Of a stretch of 64,000 nucleotides of DNA, positions 1 through 8,617 are shown piece after piece. How positions within the stretch are numbered: the first letter of the stretch is position 1; each line of letters begins with the position of its first letter. The position numbers and the translations under genes are program-made. Source of the DNA: an uncultured Lachnospiraceae bacterium (GTDB lineage Bacteria > Bacillota > Clostridia > Lachnospirales > Lachnospiraceae); contig UQDA01000003.1 of the NCBI GenBank assembly GCA_900539715.1, positions 62,001-126,000 of the forward strand. The letters are read 5' to 3'. Below the pieces are notes generated by a model, which saw only the letters and a list, made by a program, of their open reading frames with translations, had not been told where the DNA came from and made no database searches.

Positions 1-1163
1 TTGTATTATATACCCATGCCGGCAGCGGAAATCACGGCTGTGAAGCAATCGTAAACAGCCTTTGCAAAATGCTTCCAAAGCCCGCAGTGCTTGTGACAAA
101 TCGTCCCGGTGAGGATGAAGCCTATTCTTTAAAGGAATTGTGCAGCGAGATAATCGGGGAAAAGAGCATTGAAAAAAATGTTCTGGTTCACGCGTTTTAT
201 TATGCGAAGCGGCTGCTCTTACGCGACCCGGAGTGCTTTATGCGCTATCGTTACGGGGCGGTGTGCGGCAAAAATCTGCGCCGCCTGAATATTTCCATCG
301 GCGGGGACAATTACTGCTATGAAAATATGCTGGACCGCCTGATGCTGGCAAACCGGATGTTTCACCGTCAGGGGGCAAAAACGGTGCTCTTTGGCTGTTC
401 TATCGAACCGGAGCTGTTAAAACGTCCGGAAATCGTAGAGGATATGAAGCTCTATGATGCGATCGTAGCGCGGGAGAGCCTGACCTATCATGCGCTGCAG
501 GATGCCGGCGTGCAGGATAATGTATTTTTATATCCGGATCCGGCGTTTCTTCTGGAAACAAAGGAACTCCCTCTGCCGCAGGGATGGGCGGAAGGAAAGA
601 TGCTGGGCTTAAACATCAGCCCGATGATAGTGGACAATGAGCGCCAGGCGGGTATCACGATGGAAAATTACAAGGCGCTGATAGCTCATATCCTTGAGAC
701 AACGGATTTGAACGTGGCGCTGATACCGCATGTGGTATGGGACAGCAACGATGACAGAAAGCCGATCCATACGTTGTATGAGGAGTTTTCCAAAACAGGC
801 CGCGTGATTGAGATTGGGGATGCTTCCGCATCGGAATTAAAAGGTTATATCAGCCGCTGCCGTCTGTTTATCGGAGCGCGCACTCACGCGACAATAGCGG
901 CGTATTCCTCCTGCGTACCGACGCTGGTTGTCGGATATTCTGTAAAAGCAAAGGGAATCGCAAAGGATCTGTTCGGCACGGAAGAAAAATATGTTCTTCC
1001 GGTACAGGCATTGCAGAACAGGGAGGACTTGATAGAGGGCTTTGAGTGGCTTCTTTCCAACGAAAAGGAACAGAAGAACAAGCTGGAAAGCATGATGCCG
1101 TCCTATCGCGAAAAGGCTGCGCAGGCGAAGGAGCTTTTGAAAAAGCTGGCAGATCAGGACTGA
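1..1163 (+). CDS. Polysaccharide pyruvyl transferase family protein, 5' end cut by window edge
   Basis: The frame is open from base 3 and reads HAGSGNHGCEAI before its first internal Met at base 69. That is the N-terminal glycine-rich motif of the CsaB/WcaK-type pyruvyl transferase family, so the true start lies left of the window and Met69 is not the start. The C-terminal half carries the family pattern GARTHATIAAYSSCVPTL followed by GYSVKAKG. The family transfers pyruvate from phosphoenolpyruvate to form ketals on cell-surface sugars in the cytoplasm. It heads a run of same-strand glycan genes (hydrolase-like, Wzx, GT11). Some family members are not pyruvyl transferases, so the reaction is inferred. 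Confidence 0.85.
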   Translation, partial: VLYTHAGSGNHGCEAIVNSLCKMLPKPAVLVTNRPGEDEAYSLKELCSEIIGEKSIEKNVLVHAFYYAKRLLLRDPECFMRYRYGAVCGKNLRRLNISIGGDNYCYENMLDRLMLANRMFHRQGAKTVLFGCSIEPELLKRPEIVEDMKLYDAIVARESLTYHALQDAGVQDNVFLYPDPAFLLETKELPLPQGWAEGKMLGLNISPMIVDNERQAGITMENYKALIAHILETTDLNVALIPHVVWDSNDDRKPIHTLYEEFSKTGRVIEIGDASASELKGYISRCRLFIGARTHATIAAYSSCVPTLVVGYSVKAKGIAKDLFGTEEKYVLPVQALQNREDLIEGFEWLLSNEKEQKNKLESMMPSYREKAAQAKELLKKLADQD

Positions 1164-1191
1164 AACGGGAAAGTATAAGAAAGGAAAAGCC

Positions 1192-2394
1192 ATGGAAACG
1201 ATAAAAGCGCTGACGGACACGGCTGTATTGCAGATTGAAACATATCCGTCTCTGACATCAAAGGAAAAGGTAAAGCGTCTCATAAAAAGCTGTATACCCG
1301 GAAAGCGTCCTGCGCCTCTGGATGCATTTTCATGGCCGAACGCACTTTTGGGAAAAGGGCTGCTCTGTGCCTGGGAGGCTGTAGGAGATGAATCGGCTCT
1401 GCGCGCTGTGGCTGGTTATTTAAAACGGTGGAAAACAAAAGGATTTCCGATACGTTATGTGGATAACCTGATGAACGGAACGTTGGCGATGGAGCTGGAG
1501 GGATTGCTGCGTGGGGGAGCAGACAGCGATGCAGCGTCGGCATCGGTATCCGGGACATCCAGCGCGACAGCTTCGGTACCGGCATCCGGGATATTTGGCG
1601 CGGCAGAGGTTTCCGAGTATCTGACGTTGTGCCGGGAGGCTGCGGACGCCTGCGCTGCGTGGCTGAAGGCTGCGCCCCGCACGGAGAACGGGCTGCTGCC
1701 TTATCGGAAGCAGCATCCGGACTGGCTGTTTGCGGACGCGCTGGCAATGGTCAGCCCTTTTGCCTGCCGTTACGGAAAAGAGTATGGGGATAAGGCGTTA
1801 TCGGAGCTTGGAATACGTCAGCTGACTGCTTTTATGGAAAAAGGGATGGACATAAAATCCGGGCTGCCCTATCACGGTTATGACGAAAAAAACGGAATGA
1901 AATACGGTATCATCGGCTGGGGACGGGCGTGCGGCTGGATGCTTCTGGGGCTGGCAGAGAGCCTGCCTTATGTGGAGAATGAAGGGACGTTTACGGCGCT
2001 TGAAAAGGCATACGGAGAGCTTTTGACTCAGGTGTTTCAATGGCAGCGGGAGGACGGCGGATTTTCGTGGCAGCTGTCTGCACAGGAGGGACATGCTGAC
2101 AGCTCAGCGGAGGGAATGATAGGACTGGCATATGCGCTTGCCAAAAAAAATCTGCGGAAGGCAGCCTTTGATAGTGAGTCAATCTGTACGTTTGAAGCGG
2201 AAATGTGTGTGAATGAGAATGTGACTCGTCTATGCGAGGTAGCGAAAAGGCGCATAATTAACGGGAAAGTTGGAAGTTGCTCGGGGGAATGCCTCGGTTT
2301 TGCGGAATATCCGCAGGTGTATGGAAGTTATCCGTGGGGAAACGGGAGCATACTGGGATTTCTGTCATTATGGAGTAAAGAATGGGAAGAGTAA
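1192..2394 (+). CDS. Six-hairpin glycosidase-like protein (GH88/GH105-type)
   Basis: 400 residues. The pattern resembles unsaturated glucuronyl/rhamnogalacturonyl hydrolases: an Asp-containing LFADALAMVSPF segment (about residue 182), then GWGRACGWMLLGLAESL (about 240), then a GGFSWQL-HADSSAEGMIGLAYA segment (about 285-315). No signal peptide is visible, so it should act in the cytoplasm or on lipid-linked intermediates. Residues about 103-140 are a Ser/Ala/Gly-rich low-complexity insert coded by an imperfect repeat. The start has an AAGGAAAAG RBS. The end overlaps the next gene by 13 nt, which implies co-translation with the flippase. The family match is by motif only and the catalytic activity is uncertain. 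Confidence 0.6.
   Translation: METIKALTDTAVLQIETYPSLTSKEKVKRLIKSCIPGKRPAPLDAFSWPNALLGKGLLCAWEAVGDESALRAVAGYLKRWKTKGFPIRYVDNLMNGTLAMELEGLLRGGADSDAASASVSGTSSATASVPASGIFGAAEVSEYLTLCREAADACAAWLKAAPRTENGLLPYRKQHPDWLFADALAMVSPFACRYGKEYGDKALSELGIRQLTAFMEKGMDIKSGLPYHGYDEKNGMKYGIIGWGRACGWMLLGLAESLPYVENEGTFTALEKAYGELLTQVFQWQREDGGFSWQLSAQEGHADSSAEGMIGLAYALAKKNLRKAAFDSESICTFEAEMCVNENVTRLCEVAKRRIINGKVGSCSGECLGFAEYPQVYGSYPWGNGSILGFLSLWSKEWEE
1537..1592 (+). repeat. 20-bp imperfect direct repeat inside the glycosidase-like gene
   Basis: Bases 1537-1556 and 1573-1592 are near-identical 20-mers (TCGGYAYCGGYATCCGGGAY), 36 bp apart. That spacing is a multiple of three. They code the Ser/Ala/Gly-rich insert, so copy-number change would keep the frame. 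Confidence 0.7.
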
Positions 2395-3902
2395 GATACG
2401 CGACAAGAAATATTATGTTCGGTCTGGTCGGGAGTGCGGCGACGACAATCCTGAACTTTGTGCTGCGTCAGGTTTTTATTATGCGGCTGGGCGATACGCT
2501 TATCGGCGTTCAGGACCTTTACAGCGAGATACTGACAATGCTTTCGCTGGCGGAGCTCGGCGTCGGAACGGCATTGAATTACAGCCTGTATGGTCCTGTG
2601 GCGAGAGGCGAGCGTGAAAAGATAAAGTCATATATGCTGATGTACAAAAAAGCGTACCGGTTTATCGCCATCGTGATCGCTGTGATCGGGCTGGCGCTGG
2701 TGCCTTTTTTGCCATGGATCGTAAAGGGGGCGGATTATCTGACGCTGCGGCAGCTGCGCATGTATTATCTGCTTTTTTTGTTCAATACGGTCATCACCTA
2801 TTTTGTGGCATATAAATACAGTCTTGCAAATGCGGAGCAGAGAAATTATATCCAGACGAATGCGGATGCGGTGACAAAGGCGGTCTCTGTGGTACTGCAG
2901 CTTCTGGGACTGCTCGTTTTACCGAATTATATGCTGTATCTGCTCATTCAGGTAGGAGTGTCCGCCGGACAAAAGATTTTTATGAGCATATATCTGGACC
3001 GGAAATATCCGCTTCTGCGGGAAAAGGATGTCACAGAGCTGTCGCCGGAGGAGAAGGGAGAGGTCATCGGCAAGACAAAAGCGCTTATGATGCACCGGAT
3101 AGGCGATATGGCGCGGCTGCAGACGGATGCCATCATTATCTCCACCTGCCTTGGCGTCGTATGGGTCGGTCTTATCGGAACATACAAAATGATAGTCAAT
3201 TCCGTGTCAGGGTATGTGAATATTATTTTCAACTCGGTCATTTCCAGTTTTGGAAACCTGATCGCGACAGAAAGCAGGGAGAGACAGTATCGCCTCTTTC
3301 TGGTATACCGCTTTTTCGCTATATGGATTTACGGCTTTTCGGCAGTGGGCTTTTTTATGCTGCTGTCTCCTCTCGTGGAGCTATATGTGGGCGCGGACCG
3401 GGTGCTCGCTCCGGCTATCATTGCCTGGTATCTGATCGATTACTTTTTCAAAGGAGAGCGGGTGGTGCTCTCCAACTTTAAGACAGCGGCGGGAGTTTTT
3501 GAGGAGGACAAATACCTGTCGCTCATTCAGGGAATCGTAAATCTGGTCGTATCCATAGCGCTCGTTTATCAGATAGGTCTGGCGGGAGTTTTCATCGGGA
3601 CGGTCGTATCGGGACTCATTGCGAATATCACAAAGCCCGTTATCATATACAGAGTCTGCTTTCACAAAAGCGCGGCTTCGTATTTTAAGGAATCTGTCAA
3701 GTATCTGGCGGTGATAGGCGCTGCTCTGGCGGTTTTGATCCCGCTGCAGAAGCTGCTGATGCCGACGGTGACGGCGGTGGGATTTATCGTGATGATCTTT
3801 GTGATAACGCTCGTATTTAACGGGATTTTCCTGCTCGTATTCGGGCGGTCGGAAGAATTTAAGTATCTGTATGGGATGGTAAAGGGGCGTTTTGTGAAAT
3901 GA
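2382..3902 (+). CDS. Wzx-type polysaccharide flippase (MOP superfamily)
   Basis: 506 residues with about 12-14 hydrophobic helices. It begins MGRVRYATRNIMFGLVGS, and has a basic loop then a conserved GDTLIGVQDLYSEILTMLSL segment typical of Gram-positive oligosaccharide-repeat flippases. Such proteins flip undecaprenyl-diphosphate-linked repeat units across the cytoplasmic membrane. The ATG lies 13 nt inside the end of the upstream gene. A second Wzx lies at 12232, so the region encodes two flippases of this superfamily. Substrate unknown. Confidence 0.88.
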   Translation: MGRVRYATRNIMFGLVGSAATTILNFVLRQVFIMRLGDTLIGVQDLYSEILTMLSLAELGVGTALNYSLYGPVARGEREKIKSYMLMYKKAYRFIAIVIAVIGLALVPFLPWIVKGADYLTLRQLRMYYLLFLFNTVITYFVAYKYSLANAEQRNYIQTNADAVTKAVSVVLQLLGLLVLPNYMLYLLIQVGVSAGQKIFMSIYLDRKYPLLREKDVTELSPEEKGEVIGKTKALMMHRIGDMARLQTDAIIISTCLGVVWVGLIGTYKMIVNSVSGYVNIIFNSVISSFGNLIATESRERQYRLFLVYRFFAIWIYGFSAVGFFMLLSPLVELYVGADRVLAPAIIAWYLIDYFFKGERVVLSNFKTAAGVFEEDKYLSLIQGIVNLVVSIALVYQIGLAGVFIGTVVSGLIANITKPVIIYRVCFHKSAASYFKESVKYLAVIGAALAVLIPLQKLLMPTVTAVGFIVMIFVITLVFNGIFLLVFGRSEEFKYLYGMVKGRFVK

Positions 3903-3994
3903 TGCGGCTGAATTACCGGGAAGATGGTTCGGTCTGTCCGGTCAGGTTGTAAAAGCGCCGGAACGATACAAAAGTGACAGAAAGGCGGATAGCG

Positions 3995-4906
3995 ATGATA
4001 ATCATAGAGGTGATGGGCGGACTTGGCAACCAGATGCAGCAGTACGCTCTGTATCAGAAAATGAAAAGTCTTGGAAAAGAGGCAAAGCTGGATGTTTCCT
4101 GGTTTTTTGATGAAAACAGACAGAAGAGCGTGCTGGCGGCGCGCAGTCTGGAGCTGGAGTGGTTCGACCATCTTCCTATGGAGTGCTGCACAGAGCAGGA
4201 AAAGCGTGCGCTTTTGGGAAAGGGCGGATTTTTCGGAAAAGTAAAGAAAAAGCTTCTTCCGGGAACAGACCGGCATTTTCAGGAAACGGGTATGTATCAT
4301 CCGGAAATTTTTGAATTGGACAACGCTTATCTGTCAGGATTTTGGGCATGTGAAAAATATTATGCAGACATTCTGCCAAAGCTGCGGGAGCTCATTGTAT
4401 TTCCGAAGCAGGAGACTGGGGAAGCCGCCCGGCGCAATCGGGATTTGATGGAACGGATGGGAAAGGAAATTTCGGTCAGCCTGCATATTCGCCGGGGCGA
4501 TTATCTCGATCCGGAAAACGTGGCGATGTTCGGGGGAATATGTACAGATGCTTACTATGAAGCGGCTGTAAGGTTTATCAGGGAACGCTTTCCGGAGGCT
4601 CATTTTTATGTGTTTTCAGACGACCCGTCCTATGCAAAGGAGCGCTATCGGGAGCCTGATTTTACCGTCGTGGACTGGAATACCGGAAAGAGCAGTTTGT
4701 TTGACATGCAGCTTATGAGCTGCTGTAAGCACAATATCTGCGCCAACTCCACGTTCAGCTTCTGGGGCGCTCGACTGAATCCGTCAAAGGATAAGATCAT
4801 GATCCGGCCGGCGAAGCATAAGAACGGGCAGGATGTGGGGATGGAGCGGATGCAGGAGCTGTGGGAGGGATGGAAGCTGATTGACGGGGAAGGGAAGAGT
4901 GTGTGA
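3995..4906 (+). CDS. Alpha-1,2-fucosyltransferase family protein (GT11)
   Basis: 303 residues. It has the N-terminal nucleotide-sugar segment VMGGLGNQMQQYALY, the GT11 signature HIRRGDYL (about residue 165), and the C-terminal block CANSTFSFWGARLN. The family transfers fucose from GDP-fucose in alpha-1,2 linkage to galactose. I place the start at ATG 3995, eight bases after GAAAGGCGG, rather than a GTG 21 nt upstream that adds residues with no family match. No GDP-fucose synthesis genes are in the window. A terminator-like hairpin follows directly. Confidence 0.88.
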   Translation: MIIIEVMGGLGNQMQQYALYQKMKSLGKEAKLDVSWFFDENRQKSVLAARSLELEWFDHLPMECCTEQEKRALLGKGGFFGKVKKKLLPGTDRHFQETGMYHPEIFELDNAYLSGFWACEKYYADILPKLRELIVFPKQETGEAARRNRDLMERMGKEISVSLHIRRGDYLDPENVAMFGGICTDAYYEAAVRFIRERFPEAHFYVFSDDPSYAKERYREPDFTVVDWNTGKSSLFDMQLMSCCKHNICANSTFSFWGARLNPSKDKIMIRPAKHKNGQDVGMERMQELWEGWKLIDGEGKSV

Positions 4907-4916
4907 AATAAAAGGG

Positions 4917-5000
4917 AAATGTGCATGAATCTGGGAAAAAGTGTTTTTAGATAGGGTGATGAAATAGAAGATGAAATAATAGAATCATGCACATTTTTTT
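4917..5000 (+). terminator. Terminator-like hairpin after the GT11 gene
   Basis: AAATGTGCATGA (4917-4928) pairs perfectly with TCATGCACATTT (4985-4996) and is followed by a run of seven T. The 12-bp stem is good, but the loop of about 56 nt is unusually long. It probably ends the left-hand operon. Confidence 0.5.
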
Positions 5001-5091
5001 GAAATTGGTTTTCCGGATTTATCAGAAGTGCATAAGTGACAGCACAAATCGTGTGAATGTGGATATCGTTTAAAAAATAAAAATCAGGGAT

Positions 5092-5401
5092 TTGGTGAAA
5101 GAACGAATAAATTTATTCCTTACCAATACATCTCCAAAGATGTGTAGAACATTCCGATAGAAAAAACGGATGGCAGAATTATAAAGAGTAAGAGTTGTGG
5201 TTTTCAGCCATTCCTCCTTTTGCGCAAGTAAAAAATTCTGACATCCTGACAGGTAAGTTCTTCTGGATTCTTATCCTAATATTTCAGAAACTAAGAGACG
5301 TAGTTTTTATAGCAGTTAATGAAATGTTCTTTGAAGTTAGGGATTTTTCTGACTTCCTCAAGCTGTTTTAAATATTTCTCCTACATAATAAAATCCACCA
5401 T
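5092..5401 (-). pseudogene. Decayed tyrosine-recombinase/integrase N-terminal fragment
   Basis: Read on the minus strand from ATG at 5401, the frame gives EKYLKQLEEVRKIPNFKEHF, CYKNYVS, FLKY and DKNPEELTCQDVRIFYLRK, interrupted by several in-frame stops. After a one-base shift it continues TLTLYNSAIRFFYRNVLHI. This is the order and spacing of the SAM-like DNA-binding N-terminal domain of phage-integrase/XerD-like recombinases. The catalytic R-H-R-Y domain is not recognisable. Stops plus a frameshift make it a pseudogene, probably the relic of the element that brought in or rearranged the neighbouring block. Confidence 0.7.
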
Positions 5402-5454
5402 GTGAAATCAGTAGTTATCATATAACGCTGCTTTGTAGGGAGGTGTATTTAGAG

Positions 5455-5480
5455 CATAAAACCGCTTGCTAATCAAGCGG
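5455..5480 (-). terminator. Minus-strand rho-independent terminator
   Basis: On the minus strand CCGCTTG-ATTAG-CAAGCGG (bases 5462-5480) is followed by TTTTATG. The plus strand has no T-run after the stem, so it works leftward. A short minus-strand reading frame ends with its TAG in the loop. Confidence 0.65.
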
Positions 5481-5597
5481 AAGGATGGTATTCTTTTCAT
5501 AGGCAGTGAGAAGGTTGATCTTGTTTGGATGTTTGGTATCGCAACCTAACCATACTACTTTTAGAACTTTCTTTTTAATGCTTTTGTTATAGAAAAT

Positions 5598-5643
5598 AAA
5601 AAATTGCTATGCCACAGCCTGGCAGGTCATCGCATAGCGATTG
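5598..5643 (-). terminator. Second minus-strand terminator-like hairpin
   Basis: On the minus strand AATCGCTATGC and GCATAGCAATT pair (one mismatch) around a 19-nt loop and are followed by TTTTATTTT. No gene now feeds it from the right, which fits a leftover of a deleted minus-strand gene. Confidence 0.45.
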
Positions 5644-5658
5644 TGTTTGATTTGAGTT

Positions 5659-5664
5659 TATAAT
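5659..5664 (+). promoter_or_regulatory. Possible -10 box upstream of the GT2-DUF2304 operon
   Basis: A perfect TATAAT lies 70 nt before the GT2 start, just after the scar. I see no good -35 at 16-18 nt, so this is a weak call. Confidence 0.3.
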
Positions 5665-5734
5665 AGATTCTTGAAAACATGTGAAAGAATAAAGATAATG
5701 TCAGTGATTGTTTGGCATTAAAAAGGGTAGAAGG

Positions 5735-6442
5735 ATGGTAAAAAAAATACTCTTAATTATTCCGGCCTATAATGAGGCTGATAATATTACAAAGCTGATA
5801 GAGGGGTTGTTGTGTGATTATCCTCAATATGATTATGTGGTGATTAATGACGGATCCACCGATCAAACAGGTATCATATGTAAGGAAAATGGGTATCAGG
5901 TTCTGAATCTTCCTATTAATCTAGGAATAGGAGGAGCGGTTCAGACTGGATATTTGTATGCGCGTAAGTATCAATATGATATTGCTGTACAGATAGATGG
6001 GGATGGACAGCATGATGTAGCCTATGTGGCAGATGTGATCAGACCGCTTATCGCAGGAGAAGCGGATGTGGTGATTGGTTCTCGGTTCCTAAAAAAGGAA
6101 GGATTTCAGTCATCTGTGTCCAGAAGGATGGGAATCAGTTTTTTAAGCAACCTGATTTTCCTGTGTACAGGGAAGCGAATCAAGGATGTGACCAGCGGTT
6201 TCCGGGCTGTGAACAGAAGATTTATTGAAATATATGCAGAGGATTATCCGTCAGATTATCCGGAGCCGGAAGCCATCATCACTGCTGTTATGAACCGGGG
6301 AAGGGTAAAAGAGGTTCCGGTTGTAATGAAAGAGAGAGCGGCCGGGACAAGCTCCATTAATTTGCATAAATCTGTATATTACATGATTAAGGTGACATTG
6401 GCAATTCTAGTGAAAAGAATCAGCTATGGTATAAGGAGATAA
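5735..6442 (+). CDS. GT2 family glycosyltransferase (DPM1-like)
   Basis: 235 residues. GT-A fold signatures are the N-terminal IIPAYNEADNI, INDGSTDQT, the metal-binding IDGDGQH (about residues 87-93) and SGFRAVNRR. There are no C-terminal membrane helices, unlike GtrB proteins. The ATG at 5735 is chosen because the family N-terminus (MVKKILLIIPAYNE) begins there; a TTG 27 nt upstream adds no conserved sequence. The stop is directly followed (2 nt) by a DUF2304 gene. The GT2-DUF2304 pair recurs in glycan loci, where the small membrane protein may dock the enzyme. Donor and acceptor unknown. Confidence 0.85.
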   Translation: MVKKILLIIPAYNEADNITKLIEGLLCDYPQYDYVVINDGSTDQTGIICKENGYQVLNLPINLGIGGAVQTGYLYARKYQYDIAVQIDGDGQHDVAYVADVIRPLIAGEADVVIGSRFLKKEGFQSSVSRRMGISFLSNLIFLCTGKRIKDVTSGFRAVNRRFIEIYAEDYPSDYPEPEAIITAVMNRGRVKEVPVVMKERAAGTSSINLHKSVYYMIKVTLAILVKRISYGIRR

Positions 6443-6444
6443 GA

Positions 6445-6819
6445 ATGCTTCCTGTAAATTTGAGGATTACACTGGGGATTGCTCTGGTGGTATATTTTGC
6501 GCTAATTCTTCTTTTTTTAAAGAATAAGGCAATAGAATTAAAGTATACGCTTCTGTGGCTGCTCGCAGGATTATGCATGGCGCTATTAGTGATATTCCCG
6601 TCCATACTCCCAGCATTTCTCAGAATACTGGGGATTACCGGGAATATGAACGGGCTGTTTATTATCTGCATCGCTTTTTTGATGATTTTGTGCATGGCGC
6701 TTACCTCTATTGTATCTAGGCAGGCGGGCAAAATCAGACAGCTGACGCAGAGCATAGCAATCTTGGAGAAGGAACTGCGGGAAGCAGAGAAGGATGGTAG
6801 GGAAATTAAAAATGTATAG
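6445..6819 (+). CDS. DUF2304 family small membrane protein
   Basis: 124 residues with three hydrophobic helices (about 8-27, 33-56, 66-90). A charged amphipathic C-terminal helix follows (QAGKIRQLTQSIAILEKELR), probably a short coiled coil facing the cytoplasm. Size and topology match DUF2304, which is found next to DPM1-like GT2 genes. It starts 2 nt after the GT2 stop and its 3' end reaches the next GT2 gene, so the three are co-translated. The biochemical role of the family is not established. Confidence 0.75.
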   Translation: MLPVNLRITLGIALVVYFALILLFLKNKAIELKYTLLWLLAGLCMALLVIFPSILPAFLRILGITGNMNGLFIICIAFLMILCMALTSIVSRQAGKIRQLTQSIAILEKELREAEKDGREIKNV

Positions 6820-7606
6820 TTGTAAGGATCATACATTTGTAATTTGTGCATATGGAGAAAGTCCATTTTTGGAGGAATGTGTTCAGTCGTTGAGAAATCA
6901 GACGGTACAGAGCAGGATTATTATGGTGACATCAACTCCGAATGAACTGATAGAGAGGATAGCAAAGCAATATCAGATTCCTTTATCTGTCAATAGGGGG
7001 AAAAGCGGGATTGCAGAGGATTGGAATTATGGATATTCAGAGTGTTCAACGGGGCTGGTAACACTAGCTCATCAGGATGATATTTATGAACCGTGGTATG
7101 TACAAAGCATACTTGAGAGCCTTTCAGACCGAAAGAATCCTTTGATTATTTTTACTGATTATGGGGAGATTCGGAATGGTGTGAAAGTAAATAGGAACAG
7201 GCTTCTCCAGATTAAAAGAGTGATGCTTCTGCCGTTAAAATGCAAGAAAATGCAGAATTGTAAATGGATCAGGCGAAGAACCTTATCGTTCGGATCGGCA
7301 ATCTCCTGTCCGACGGTTACCTATGTAAAGGAAAATCTTCCAAAGCAGGTTTTTCAGAGCGGATATAAGAGTGATTTGGATTGGCAAGCATGGGAAATGT
7401 TGTCAAAGAGAGAGGGGCAATTTATTTATTGTCCCAAAATCTGTATGTATCACAGGATACATGAGGAATCAGCAACAACGAGTATTATAGCTGATCATGG
7501 CAGGAGACGGGAGGACTTTGAGATGTTCTGCAGGTTTTGGCCTGTGCCGATTGCACGGTTGATTGCGTGGGTGTATCATTTTGGGGAGAAGTCGAATCAT
7601 TTATGA
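6812..7606 (+). CDS. GT2 family glycosyltransferase
   Basis: 264 residues from ATG 6812; an ATG at 6794 is possible but has no spacing to its RBS-like AGAAGG. It starts HTFVICAYGESPFLEECVQSL, carries a TLAHQDDIYEP segment that holds the DxD-like metal site, and has a C-terminal RIHEESATT segment seen in rhamnosyl/galactosyl GT2 proteins. It overlaps DUF2304 upstream and the next gene by ATGA. The acceptor is unknown. Confidence 0.8.
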   Translation: MYSCKDHTFVICAYGESPFLEECVQSLRNQTVQSRIIMVTSTPNELIERIAKQYQIPLSVNRGKSGIAEDWNYGYSECSTGLVTLAHQDDIYEPWYVQSILESLSDRKNPLIIFTDYGEIRNGVKVNRNRLLQIKRVMLLPLKCKKMQNCKWIRRRTLSFGSAISCPTVTYVKENLPKQVFQSGYKSDLDWQAWEMLSKREGQFIYCPKICMYHRIHEESATTSIIADHGRRREDFEMFCRFWPVPIARLIAWVYHFGEKSNHL

Positions 7607-8601
7607 GTAGGGAAGATATAGATGTGGAAGTATCGATTATTGTACCTGTATATAACTGTAAAAAATATATAGAGAAATGTTTAGATTCTGTCCTGAATCA
7701 AACGTACCATGATATTGAGTGTATTGTGGTAGACGATGGAAGTAGCGATGGGTCGGAAGAAGTAATCGATAGAATTGGTGAGCGGGATGAAAGGGTAAAG
7801 GTTATCCACCAGAAAAATAGCGGTGTATCGTCGGCACGAAACAGGGCTTTGCAGCTTGCAACAGGAAAATATATTACTTTTTTAGATGGAGATGATTATC
7901 TGGGAAAAGGTTATATAGAGCAATTAGTTAATGCTGCTGAAGAGAATTCTTCTGAACTTGTCATATGCGGTTATCAGATGGTAGATACAAATGGGAGGGT
8001 TTTAAAGAAGATAATCCCTGGGAAATATGTGGCTTTTGAACATGAAGAATGGGCATATCGTATTTCAGCAGTATGTGGAAGGCTTTATAGACGGGATGTA
8101 TGGAAAAGAAATCATGTGAATTTTGAAGTGGGAGTACGGGGGGAAGATGTGCCGATATCCTGTTTTTTTAATAGAGTGTGTCGCCACATAGTTACTATAC
8201 AGCAGGCAGAATATTATTATGTGCAGCACAAGGACTCTGTTACACATAATTTCAGAGGGCTGCGCAATATAAAATTGCCATATCAATCCATTAACACATT
8301 ATTGGAACGTCAGAGAGAAGTGATGGGAGGAAATAGTTCTGAGTTTTTGGAACTTGGAATGATGAGATTTTTTGCACAGTGTATTTTTGATTTAGGACGA
8401 GGAGCCGAAAAAGAGCAATTACGAGAATTATGTGTTTTTGTGCAGGAAACGATGAAGAACTATTTTCCAGGGTATTGGAATAATAAGTTGTCATTAGTCT
8501 GGTCAAACTTGGAGATACCGGTAACACACAAAATTGCGGTGAAAATTTTTATGATATTGTTAAAGTCTAGGACTCTTTACTTTGTAGCAAGAATTTTGTA
8601 G
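7603..8601 (+). CDS. GT2 family glycosyltransferase (capsule type)
   Basis: 332 residues. It contains SIIVPVYNCKKYIEKCLDSV, VVDDGSSDGS and the DxD segment FLDGDDYLGKGY, followed by the VRGEDVPISCFF acceptor-region motif of capsule GT2 enzymes. The chosen ATG at 7603 overlaps the upstream stop as ATGA, indicating coupling; an in-frame ATG 66 nt upstream lies inside the previous gene and adds a non-conserved leader. Sugar specificity cannot be read. Confidence 0.87.
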   Translation: MSREDIDVEVSIIVPVYNCKKYIEKCLDSVLNQTYHDIECIVVDDGSSDGSEEVIDRIGERDERVKVIHQKNSGVSSARNRALQLATGKYITFLDGDDYLGKGYIEQLVNAAEENSSELVICGYQMVDTNGRVLKKIIPGKYVAFEHEEWAYRISAVCGRLYRRDVWKRNHVNFEVGVRGEDVPISCFFNRVCRHIVTIQQAEYYYVQHKDSVTHNFRGLRNIKLPYQSINTLLERQREVMGGNSSEFLELGMMRFFAQCIFDLGRGAEKEQLRELCVFVQETMKNYFPGYWNNKLSLVWSNLEIPVTHKIAVKIFMILLKSRTLYFVARIL

Positions 8602-8617
8602 AAACAGGAGAATATAA

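Larger units (their letters stand above)
4907..5734. other. Non-coding scar of about 830 bp between two glycan gene blocks
   Basis: There is no intact gene here. From left to right it holds: a long-loop plus-strand terminator (4917-5000); a decayed minus-strand recombinase fragment (5092-5401); a minus-strand terminator (5455-5480) with a short unrecognised minus-strand frame ending in it (about 5473-5592, translating to a stretch with KVVWLGCDTKHPNKIN); a second minus-strand hairpin with T-run (5598-5643); and a TATAAT-like box before the next gene. The pattern is that of a collapsed mobile element. Confidence 0.65.

Noticed and set aside
837..1283. Minus-strand frames within the left-end genes
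   Set aside because: They are antisense to clearly conserved genes, have no RBS and no recognisable domain.
2270..2617. Plus-strand frame across the hydrolase/Wzx junction
   Set aside because: Wholly out of frame inside two conserved overlapping genes and no RBS-supported start.
3662..4300. 212-codon minus-strand frame across the Wzx/GT11 junction
   Set aside because: Overlaps two genes with strong family motifs; the translation has no motif or plausible topology.
5473..5592. Minus-strand frame ending at the 5455 terminator
   Set aside because: About 40 residues, no start or family that I recognise; noted as part of the scar, not called as a gene.
5598..5645. Short minus-strand peptide reading SLCDDLPGCGIAIFYFL
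   Set aside because: The bases form a good minus-strand hairpin plus T-run, which explains them better than coding.
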